The notes beneath the pieces were generated by a model, which worked only from the letters and a program-made list of their open reading frames with translations, made no database searches and was not told where the DNA came from. A stretch of DNA of 6,102 nucleotides, from positions 1-6,102 of the forward strand of contig JUNU01000147.1 in the NCBI GenBank assembly GCA_001067655.1. Reading direction: 5' to 3'. The position numbers were made by a program, and so were the translations under genes. Numbering within the stretch: position 1 is the first letter of the stretch; each line of letters begins with the position of its first letter. Positions 1 to 6,008 of this stretch are shown here, piece by piece. Source of the DNA: Neisseria lactamica. Lineage in GTDB: Bacteria; Pseudomonadota; Gammaproteobacteria; Burkholderiales; Neisseriaceae.

Positions 1-75
1 AGTGAATCGGTTCCGTACTATCTGTACTGTCTGCGGCTTCGTCGCCTTGTCCTAGTTTAAAGTTAATCCACTATA
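1..75. repeat. Correia element (CREE/NEMIS), right-hand part, left side cut off by window start
   Basis: The segment ends in TTAATCCACTATA (63-75), the terminal inverted repeat of neisserial Correia elements, and carries the conserved core beginning CCGTACTATCTGTACTG at 13. The bases before the core (AGTGAATCGGTT, 1-12) are, from memory of the family, the part present in the long (about 150 bp) form and missing from the short form, so this looks like a long-form copy with its left part outside the window. Positions 13-53 are identical to 6053-6093. Its terminal 21 bases (55-75) are the exact reverse complement of 6009-6029. Correia elements are non-autonomous MITE-like repeats inserted at TA. 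In transcripts they can fold and be cut by RNase III, and their ends can supply promoters. Confidence 0.93.
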
Positions 76-77
76 AA
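47..77 (+). promoter_or_regulatory. possible outward promoter at the Correia end, reading toward parC
   Basis: The end of the Correia repeat joined to the flanking bases makes TATAAA at 72-77, a good -10 match. A weak -35-like TTGTCC lies at 47-52, but the spacer is 19 bases, longer than ideal. A promoter formed at a Correia end is known for gonococcal uvrB, so the idea has precedent. No start site can be proved from sequence. A start near 84 would leave about 84 bases of leader before parC. Confidence 0.35.
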
Positions 78-130
78 AAGATACGCGGCGAAACCATGCC
101 CCGACATTTTTATTTTCATCCGCTATCCTT

Positions 131-136
131 TACAAT
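131..136 (+). promoter_or_regulatory. candidate -10 box of a native parC promoter
   Basis: TACAAT at 131-136 is a 5/6 match to the sigma-70 -10 box, within a strongly pyrimidine-rich stretch (about 100-167). Transcription from it would start near 143 and leave about 25 bases before the ATG at 168. No convincing -35 is seen at the right spacing, so the call is weak. If real, it would rule out translation from the upstream ATG at 96. Confidence 0.25.
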
Positions 137-167
137 ACCTCCCTTTACCTTTATTTCCAGCTTCCTT

Positions 168-2477
168 ATGAACGAACACGTTTCCGTCCCATCCCCCGTC
201 GGCGAAGACTACCTGCTGTTAGGTCAGTACGCCGAACGCGCCTATCTCGAATACGCCATGAGCGTGGTCAAAGGCCGCGCGCTGCCTGAAGTTTCAGACG
301 GACAAAAGCCCGTACAACGGCGCATTTTGTTTGCCATGCGCGATATGGGTTTGACGGCGGGGGCGAAGCCGGTGAAATCGGCGCGCGTGGTCGGTGAGAT
401 TTTGGGTAAATACCACCCGCACGGCGACAGTTCCGCCTATGAAGCGATGGTGCGGATGGCGCAGGATTTTACCTTGCGCTACCCCTTAATCGACGGCATC
501 GGCAACTTCGGTTCGCGCGACGGCGACGGGGCGGCGGCGATGCGTTATACCGAAGCGCGGCTGACGCCGATTGCGGAATTGCTGTTGTCCGAAATCAATC
601 AGGGCACGGTGGATTTTGTACCGAACTACGACGGCGCGTTTGACGAACCGCTGCACCTGCCCGCCCGCCTGCCTATGGTATTGCTCAACGGCGCGTCGGG
701 CATCGCGGTGGGCATGGCGACCGAAATTCCGTCGCACAATTTGAACGAAGTCACGCAGGCGGCGATTGCGTTGTTGAAAAAGCCGACGCTGGAAACCGCC
801 GACCTGATGCAATATATTCCCGCTCCCGACTTTGCCGGCGGCGGTCAAATCATCACGCCGGCGGACGAATTGCGCCGGATTTACGAAACCGGCAAGGGCA
901 GCGTGCGCGTGCGTGCGCGTTACGAAATCGAGAAGCTGGCGCGCGGACAATGGCGCGTGATTGTGACTGAGCTGCCGCCGAACGCCAACTCCGCCAAAAT
1001 CCTTGCCGAAATCGAAGAGCAAACCAACCCGAAACCGAAAGCGGGCAAAAAGCAACTGAACCAAGACCAGCTCAATACCAAAAAGCTGATGCTGGATTTA
1101 ATCGACCGCGTGCGCGACGAGTCCGACGGCGAACATCCCGTGCGACTGGTGTTCGAGCCGAAATCCAGCCGCATCGATACCGACACCTTCATCAACACGC
1201 TGATGGCACAGACTTCGCTGGAAGGCAATGTGTCTATGAACTTGGTAATGATGGGTTTGGACAACCGCCCCGCGCAGAAAAACCTGAAAACGATTTTGCA
1301 GGAATGGTTGGATTTCCGCGTCGTGACCGTAACACGTCGTCTGAAATTCCGTTTGAACCAAGTGGAAAAACGGCTGCACATCCTTGAAGGCCGTCTGAAA
1401 GTCTTTCTGCACATCGACGAAGTGATTAAAGTCATCCGCGAATCAGACGACCCGAAAGCCGATTTGATGGCTGCGTTCGGGCTGACCGAAATCCAAGCCG
1501 AAGACATTTTGGAAATCCGCCTGCGCCAGTTGGCGCGTTTGGAAGGGTTCAAACTCGAAAAAGAATTGAACGAATTGCGCGAAGAACAAGGTCGTCTGAA
1601 TATCCTTTTGGGCGACGAAAACGAAAAACGCAAGCTGATTATCAAAGAGATGCAGGCGGACATGAAGCAGTTCGGCGACGCGCGCCGCACGCTGGTGGAA
1701 GAGGCCGGACGCGCCGTGTTGACGCAAACTACCGCCGACGAACCCATCACGCTGATTCTGTCGGAAAAAGGCTGGATACGCAGCCGTGCCGGACACAATC
1801 TCGACTTGAGCCAAACCGCGTTCAAAGAAGGCGACCGCCTTAAACAAACCCTTGAAGGCCGCACCGTTTTGCCTGTCGTCATCCTCGATTCATTGGGCAG
1901 AACCTACACGCTTGATGCCGCCGAAATCCCCGGCGGACGCGGCGACGGGGTACCGGTTTCATCGTTAATCGAGCTGCAAAACGGTGCGAAACCCGTTGCC
2001 ATGCTCACCGGCCAGCCCGAACAGCACTACCTACTCTCAGGCAGTGGCGGCTACGGCTTCATCGCCAAACTGGGCGATATGGTCGGACGCGTGAAAGCGG
2101 GCAAAGTGGTGATGACCGTGGACAGCGGCGAAACCGTCCTGCCGCCGATTGCGGTTTATGCCTCTTCGCTCATCAACCCCGACTGCAAAATCGTACTGGC
2201 AAGTAGCGACCACCGCCTCTTGGCGTTTTCCATCGGTGAACTCAAAGTCATGCCCAAAGGGCGCGGTTTGCAGTTGATGTCGCTGACCGACGGCGCGTCT
2301 TTGGAGCACATCCTCGTTACCACGTCTGCGGAATTTATCGTTGAAACCGTCGGCAAACGCGGTGCGGCGCATCAGGAAAAATTGCGCATTTGCGACATCG
2401 ACGGCAAACGCGGCAAAAAAGGGAAGGTTTTGGACGTATCAGGTCGTCTGAAAACCTTGTCCGCTGCCTCCGCATAA
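168..2477 (+). CDS. parC: DNA topoisomerase IV subunit A (ParC)
   Basis: ParC is the DNA-cleaving subunit of topoisomerase IV. With ParE it decatenates daughter chromosomes and relaxes supercoils in the cytoplasm. The start is set at ATG 168, giving 769 residues, close to the 767 I recall for gonococcal ParC. The in-frame ATG at 96 would add 24 residues (MPRHFYFHPL...) that look like translated pyrimidine-rich leader; neither start has a clear Shine-Dalgarno. The N-terminal breakage-reunion domain holds the catalytic Tyr127 in RYTEAR. A coiled-coil region lies at about 400-520, and the C-terminal beta-pinwheel runs from about 525 to the end, including GRGDGVP near 590. The quinolone region YHPHGDSSAYE reads Asp87, Ser88, Ser89, Glu92 (one higher than gonococcal numbering), all wild type. 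The gene carries exact uptake sequences at 1388, 1589 and 2441. Identification is firm; only the start is open. Confidence 0.97.
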   Translation: MNEHVSVPSPVGEDYLLLGQYAERAYLEYAMSVVKGRALPEVSDGQKPVQRRILFAMRDMGLTAGAKPVKSARVVGEILGKYHPHGDSSAYEAMVRMAQDFTLRYPLIDGIGNFGSRDGDGAAAMRYTEARLTPIAELLLSEINQGTVDFVPNYDGAFDEPLHLPARLPMVLLNGASGIAVGMATEIPSHNLNEVTQAAIALLKKPTLETADLMQYIPAPDFAGGGQIITPADELRRIYETGKGSVRVRARYEIEKLARGQWRVIVTELPPNANSAKILAEIEEQTNPKPKAGKKQLNQDQLNTKKLMLDLIDRVRDESDGEHPVRLVFEPKSSRIDTDTFINTLMAQTSLEGNVSMNLVMMGLDNRPAQKNLKTILQEWLDFRVVTVTRRLKFRLNQVEKRLHILEGRLKVFLHIDEVIKVIRESDDPKADLMAAFGLTEIQAEDILEIRLRQLARLEGFKLEKELNELREEQGRLNILLGDENEKRKLIIKEMQADMKQFGDARRTLVEEAGRAVLTQTTADEPITLILSEKGWIRSRAGHNLDLSQTAFKEGDRLKQTLEGRTVLPVVILDSLGRTYTLDAAEIPGGRGDGVPVSSLIELQNGAKPVAMLTGQPEQHYLLSGSGGYGFIAKLGDMVGRVKAGKVVMTVDSGETVLPPIAVYASSLINPDCKIVLASSDHRLLAFSIGELKVMPKGRGLQLMSLTDGASLEHILVTTSAEFIVETVGKRGAAHQEKLRICDIDGKRGKKGKVLDVSGRLKTLSAASA
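901..920 (+). repeat. perfect 10-base tandem duplication inside parC
   Basis: GCGTGCGCGT occurs twice in direct succession, encoding part of SVRVRARY. The unit is not a multiple of three, so gain or loss of one copy would shift the frame of parC, which is expected to be essential. It is probably a chance product of the Val-Arg alternation and local codon choice. Confidence 0.6.
1388..1399 (+). other. DNA uptake sequence, AG-DUS form
   Basis: AGGCCGTCTGAA is an exact match to the AG-DUS dialect of the 12-base neisserial uptake signal recognised by the minor pilin ComP during transformation. It lies in frame within parC, in codons for EGRLK. It differs by one base from the dialect of the other copies in the window. 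Confidence 0.8.
1589..1600 (+). other. DNA uptake sequence, AG-mucDUS form
   Basis: AGGTCGTCTGAA is an exact match to the uptake-sequence dialect of the N. mucosa/sicca/subflava group. It lies in parC within codons for QGRLN, in the same orientation as the other two copies in the gene. Confidence 0.85.
2424..2458 (+). other. hairpin at the 3' end of parC
   Basis: AAGGTTTT (2424-2431) pairs perfectly with AAAACCTT (2451-2458), and GACG (2433-2436) with CGTC (2445-2448) inside it. The stem spans coding sequence and part of an uptake sequence. No T-run follows, so it is not a standard intrinsic terminator. It could protect or process the parC 3' end, or be incidental. Confidence 0.45.
2441..2452 (+). 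other. DNA uptake sequence, AG-mucDUS form
   Basis: A second exact AGGTCGTCTGAA in parC lies 25 bases before the end of the gene, in codons for SGRLK. It forms part of the loop and right arm of the hairpin at 2424-2458. Confidence 0.85.
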
Positions 2478-2510
2478 ACAACAAAAAGGCGCGGTAACAC
2501 ATTGAAAACC

Positions 2511-2539
2511 TAGAAAACACGGTCGTTTTATGTTATGCT
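2511..2539 (+). promoter_or_regulatory. candidate promoter of pilSR (extended -10)
   Basis: TGTTATGCT at 2531-2539 contains an extended -10 (TG at 2531-2532, one base, then TATGCT at 2534-2539). TAGAAA at 2511-2516 is a 4/6 -35 match with a 17-base spacer. It lies in the AT-rich gap after parC. Transcription would begin near 2546 and give about 96 bases of leader before pilS. Confidence 0.4.
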
Positions 2540-2567
2540 GACAAAATTAAAAAAATATTTACGACCG

Positions 2568-2586
2568 TCTGCGGAAATATCGCAGA
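2568..2586 (+). other. small inverted repeat in the pilS leader
   Basis: TCTGCG (2568-2573) and CGCAGA (2581-2586) are perfect inverted repeats around a 7-base AT-rich loop. No T-run follows, so it is a weak terminator candidate for parC. It could equally be an operator or a leader hairpin for pilS. Six base pairs can occur by chance. Confidence 0.3.
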
Positions 2587-2610
2587 ACGATTTCAAAACA
2601 GGTACTAATA

Positions 2611-2649
2611 ATGATAAAAATAAACAAAAAGGGTTGCGGATATGAGTAA
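2611..2649 (+). CDS. possible 12-codon leader ORF upstream of pilS
   Basis: ATG at 2611 opens a 12-residue frame, MIKINKKGCGYE, whose TAA (2647-2649) lies inside the first codons of pilS, overlapping it by 8 bases. A weak AGG (2600-2602) sits 8 bases before its ATG. The overlap reads ATGAGTAAG, the same nine bases found at the pilS/pilR junction, so translational coupling to pilS is conceivable. The AT-rich lysine-coding stretch may be chance, and pilS has its own AAGGG at 2629-2633. No known family is recognised. Confidence 0.2.
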   Translation: MIKINKKGCGYE

Positions 2650-4231
2650 GTCCGGCTTTCAGGAACTGGGAAACCTGAGCGAGCGGATACCCGGTTTAAT
2701 CAATATCGCCCGTATTGCCATCGTGCTGCCGCTGTTGGTCATGCATGCTTTCGGCGTTTACAGCAGTGGTGCCCATATCGGCATGTCCTTCCCGCCCGTC
2801 GAATTTTACAGTTGGGCAGCGCTGTATTCCTTCCTCATCTTGTTATCCGTCGCCCGTCCGGACTGGCAATGGCAGACTTTGGATTTGCCCAATGCCAGCG
2901 CAGTCGTCGATATTTCGATGATGATGATACTGGTGTATATCGCCGGCGGAGTCGATTCGGGCTTCGGCATCCTTGTCCTTCCTTTCGTCGCGACGTCCTG
3001 CCTCCTCAGCTACGGGCATTACCCCATGCTGTACGCAGGCTACGCGTCCATGCTGTTCTTCTTCAATCTGCTGCTCGACGGCAGCATCCGCCTGCATCCG
3101 TTTGATTGGGATACGCAGCCTCTGATTACTACGGTCCTGCTCAGCGGCGCGTGTTACCTTGTTGCCATGCTGACTTCGTTTGCCGCCCGTTATTTGGAGC
3201 AGGCGACCGAATCCGCCAGCCGCCATCAACTTGCCTACCGCCGTATCAGCGGGTTGAACCGCCTCGTTCTCAACCGCGTGCAGGAAGCCGTTATCGTCAT
3301 CGACAGCACACAGCGCGTCTGGCTTTTCAACAAACAGGCAAAAACCTATTTCCCCGGTTTGGTGGTTGACCAGCAAGAAGTCGTGTTCGGCGAATTGGTG
3401 ACACGCTGGCAATATCATCCCGACAAACCGTTTGAAACCGATATCCACATCTTTCAACACGCTATGCACGTCCGCGCCGTCCCGCTGATTCAGGAACAGA
3501 CCGAACTGCTTATGCTGTATGTCCGTTCGCTGCGTGAAGTCGCGGCAGAAGCCATGTCCACCAAGCTTACCTCGCTCGGACAGCTTACCGCGAACCTTGC
3601 CCACGAAATCCGCAATCCGATGTCCGCCATCCGTCACGCCAGCGATTTGCTGCAAGAAAGTGATGACGATGCCGAACCCGATCCCGTTAAAGCCAAGCTT
3701 TGCGGTATCATCGACAGCAACATCCAGCGCATCGACAAAATGTTGGAAGACATCTCCCTGCTCAACAAACGCGACAACATCAGCCGCGAGCCGATTAACT
3801 TGATGAAATTCTGGCTCGACTTCAAACAAGAGTTCACACTCAACAATTCCGAAGCCATCGGCTGCCTGCGCATGAACATGGACGGTAACAACCTTACCGT
3901 CCTCGCTGATGTGATGCACATCCAACAAATCATGTGGAACCTCTGCAATAACGCGTGGAGGCACAGCCGTCAGGACGAGAATGCGATTACCGTCCTGATC
4001 CGTCCCAGCGGCAGGATGCACATTTCCATTGTCGTTGCCGATAACGGCAAAGGCATTTCGCCCGAAGTCCGCAACCATCTCTTTGAGCCGTTCTACACCA
4101 CGGAAAAACAAGGTACGGGATTGGGATTGTACGTTGCCCGCGAACTGGCGCACGCCAATATGGGCCAACTCCATTACCACCCCGAAATGAACGGATTCGA
4201 ACTGATTTTACCGAGAGAACACAATGAGTAA
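2642..4231 (+). CDS. pilS: PilS, membrane sensor histidine kinase of the pilin two-component system
   Basis: PilS is a 529-residue inner-membrane kinase that phosphorylates the regulator PilR to control type IV pilin expression. The N-terminus has about six hydrophobic segments (roughly residues 19-40, 53-71, 86-101, 105-123, 127-146, 160-182), as in Pseudomonas PilS, with no large periplasmic domain. A PAS-like region follows at about 203-295 (EAVIVIDSTQRVWLFN). The kinase core is complete: H-box NLAHEIRNP with the phospho-acceptor His321, N-box WNLCNNAWRHS at 432-442, G1 box DNGKGIS at 467-473, F-box LFEPFYTT, and G2 box GTGLGL at 491-496. The start at 2642 has AAGGG 8 bases upstream. The stop overlaps the pilR start, indicating one operon. 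Known in Pseudomonas: PilS senses pilin in the membrane. Whether this one does is inference. Confidence 0.93.
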   Translation: MSKSGFQELGNLSERIPGLINIARIAIVLPLLVMHAFGVYSSGAHIGMSFPPVEFYSWAALYSFLILLSVARPDWQWQTLDLPNASAVVDISMMMILVYIAGGVDSGFGILVLPFVATSCLLSYGHYPMLYAGYASMLFFFNLLLDGSIRLHPFDWDTQPLITTVLLSGACYLVAMLTSFAARYLEQATESASRHQLAYRRISGLNRLVLNRVQEAVIVIDSTQRVWLFNKQAKTYFPGLVVDQQEVVFGELVTRWQYHPDKPFETDIHIFQHAMHVRAVPLIQEQTELLMLYVRSLREVAAEAMSTKLTSLGQLTANLAHEIRNPMSAIRHASDLLQESDDDAEPDPVKAKLCGIIDSNIQRIDKMLEDISLLNKRDNISREPINLMKFWLDFKQEFTLNNSEAIGCLRMNMDGNNLTVLADVMHIQQIMWNLCNNAWRHSRQDENAITVLIRPSGRMHISIVVADNGKGISPEVRNHLFEPFYTTEKQGTGLGLYVARELAHANMGQLHYHPEMNGFELILPREHNE

Positions 4232-5828
4232 GCTGCAAGACCCAGTATTGGTCGTCGACGACGAGGCCGACATCCGTGACTTGATGGAAATGACGCTGAT
4301 GAAGATGGGACTGCGCGTGCAGACCGCCGTCGGCGTAGAAGATGCCAAAGACAAGCTCGACAACAACGACTATTCCCTCGTCTTGACCGATATGCGGATG
4401 CCCGACGGCTCCGGCCTCGAAGTCGTCCAATACATAGACGAACTCATGCTCGACACTCCTGTCGCCGTCATTACTGCTTTCGGCAATGCCGACCAGGCGG
4501 TCGAAGCCCTTAATGCGGGCGCGTTCGACTACCTGCAAAAACCGATTACCCTTTCACAACTGCGCTCGCTGGTCAAATCCGCCGTTTCCGTTTCCAACAG
4601 CACCGACGAAATTGCCCAGCCGCCAACCGAAAAACCGTCCGCGCCTGTCGCTGCCGCATTCAACAAGCCCAAAACTCCGCCCAAACCGCCCAAACGCGAC
4701 TTAAGTGGTTCTGTCTCCGTACCCGAAAGCCTGCGTTCCATGAAAGAACGCTTCGCCACCGGCGAAATCGCCATGCGTGCGAACGAAGACGTGCCGGAAT
4801 TGGGCGGCGAAGAAGATATGCCGCGACTGCTCGGCAGTTCACCCCAAATGGTCGAGGTCCGCCACCTGATCCGTCGCCTCGCCCGCAGCGGCGTGCCCGT
4901 TTATATTTCCGGCGAATCGGGTACGGGTAAAGAACAGGCTGCGCGTACCATCCACGAATTGTCCGATCGCGCCGACAAGCCCTTTATCGCGGTGAACTGC
5001 GGCGCGATTCCTGAAAACCTGATGGAAAGCGAATTCTTCGGCTACAAAAAAGGCAGCTTTACCGGCGCCGATCAAGACCGTCTCGGCTTCTTCCAACACG
5101 CCGACGGCGGAACGCTGTTCCTCGACGAAGTTGCCGACTTGCCGCTTGCCATGCAGGTCAAACTCCTGCGCGCCATCCAAGAAAAAGCCGTGCGCCGCAT
5201 CGGTGATGCCCGTGAAACTTTCGTCGATGTCCGCATCATCTGCGCCACCCACAAAAACCTCGAAGCCCTTGTTGACAGCGGCGCATTCCGTCAAGACTTA
5301 TATTACCGCCTCAACGTCGTTACCCTGCACATGCCGCCCCTGCGCGAGATGCGTGAAGACTTGGGCGCGCTGATTTTGTACCTGCTCTACAAACACCGCC
5401 ACGGTACGCAAACCTACAAACTCAGCCCTAAAGCGCAAGAAGCCCTGCTGCATTACAGCTATCCCGGCAACTTCCGCGAACTCGAAAACATCCTTGAGCG
5501 TGCCGTCGCACTGACTGTTGGACAAGTTATCCAACTGGATGATTTGCAAATCCAAAATACGCCGACACCGAAAAACGACCATCCAAACCTCGATCTCGAC
5601 GACATCGCCGATTCCGAAACACGAAAAGGCGAAACTTTGGATCACCAGTCGCTTCCGCCGTTTGACCCGCGCACCATGCAGATTCAAGACTACCTTGACC
5701 AAATCGAGCGCGGCATTATCGAACAAGCGTTGCAGCAAACCCGTTACAACCGCACTCAGGCTGCCAAGCTTTTGGGTATCAGCTTCCGCTCCATGCGCTA
5801 CCGTATGGAACGTTTGGACATCAATTAA
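4224..5828 (+). CDS. pilR: PilR, sigma-54-dependent response regulator for pilin transcription
   Basis: PilR is a 534-residue bacterial enhancer-binding protein. The receiver domain (about 6-118) has Asp12/Asp13, the phospho-acceptor Asp56 in LTDMRMPDGSG, Thr84 and Lys106. A long Pro/Lys-rich linker (about 121-200) leads to the AAA+ domain (about 201-445). That domain has Walker A GESGTGKE (230-237), the sigma-54 contact loop GSFTGA (277-282), Walker B GTLFLDE with Asp301/Glu302, and the FRQDLYYRLN segment with likely arginine-finger residues Arg356 and Arg362. After a second polar linker, a Fis-type helix-turn-helix ends the protein (NRTQAAKLLGISFRSMRYRM, 509-528). It is about 90 residues longer than Pseudomonas PilR as I recall it, mostly in the linkers. 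The start overlaps the pilS stop by 8 bases, so translation is probably coupled. All sigma-54 activation motifs are intact, implying a functional RpoN in this organism. The alternative is another NtrC-family regulator, but pairing with pilS favours PilR. Confidence 0.93.
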   Translation: MSKLQDPVLVVDDEADIRDLMEMTLMKMGLRVQTAVGVEDAKDKLDNNDYSLVLTDMRMPDGSGLEVVQYIDELMLDTPVAVITAFGNADQAVEALNAGAFDYLQKPITLSQLRSLVKSAVSVSNSTDEIAQPPTEKPSAPVAAAFNKPKTPPKPPKRDLSGSVSVPESLRSMKERFATGEIAMRANEDVPELGGEEDMPRLLGSSPQMVEVRHLIRRLARSGVPVYISGESGTGKEQAARTIHELSDRADKPFIAVNCGAIPENLMESEFFGYKKGSFTGADQDRLGFFQHADGGTLFLDEVADLPLAMQVKLLRAIQEKAVRRIGDARETFVDVRIICATHKNLEALVDSGAFRQDLYYRLNVVTLHMPPLREMREDLGALILYLLYKHRHGTQTYKLSPKAQEALLHYSYPGNFRELENILERAVALTVGQVIQLDDLQIQNTPTPKNDHPNLDLDDIADSETRKGETLDHQSLPPFDPRTMQIQDYLDQIERGIIEQALQQTRYNRTQAAKLLGISFRSMRYRMERLDIN

Positions 5829-5890
5829 GTCAGTGCTTTGTCATTGTCTGCGCGTTTAGGAAGCAAGACCCGAAATGTGCTTCAAATCTC

Positions 5891-5929
5891 AAACCGCGTA
5901 TCTGCGATTCAAACGGATGTGCGGTTTTT
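5891..5929 (+). terminator. intrinsic terminator of pilSR
   Basis: AAACCGC (5891-5897) pairs with GCGGTTT (5921-5927), and ATCTG (5900-5904) with CGGAT (5914-5918) including one G-T pair. A symmetric GT/GT internal loop separates the two stems, with a 9-base apical loop and a run of five T at 5925-5929. It lies 62 bases after the pilR stop. The stretch 5829-5890 between them shows no gene. Confidence 0.75.
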
Positions 5930-5945
5930 GATGTTTATGATGCGT

Positions 5946-5979
5946 AGAGGTCGTCTGAAAATTTTCAGACGACCTCTTT
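5946..5979. terminator. terminator made of an inverted pair of uptake sequences
   Basis: A perfect 32-base palindrome (5946-5977) contains AGGTCGTCTGAA at 5948-5959 and its reverse complement at 5964-5975, separated by AATT in the middle. TTT at 5977-5979 follows on the + strand, and only short A/T flanks the other side. Inverted uptake-sequence pairs acting as terminators are common in Neisseria. It is a second stop 17 bases beyond the first, and may also serve a convergent gene outside the window. Confidence 0.88.
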
Positions 5980-6008
5980 GTTTCAGGCGTTTTGTGGATA
6001 AATGCCGG

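Noticed and set aside
96..167. N-terminal 24-residue extension or signal peptide on ParC
   Set aside because: ParC is cytoplasmic and family length fits the ATG at 168. The hydrophobic look comes from pyrimidine-rich leader DNA.
486..1882. Overlapping - strand open frames opposite parC (192 and 320 codons)
   Set aside because: They lie wholly inside confident parC coding sequence, have biased low-quality composition rich in Arg and Ser or His and Gln, and show no family resemblance.
2917..2928. Four GAT units in pilS as a phase-variable repeat
   Set aside because: Only four trinucleotide units are present. Slippage would keep the frame, so on/off switching is not expected.
2843..4180. Long open frame (445 codons) on the - strand opposite pilS
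   Set aside because: It is the mirror of a GC-biased, well-conserved kinase gene. It has no recognisable domain and no separate promoter or ribosome site. Such antisense frames are common in this codon usage.
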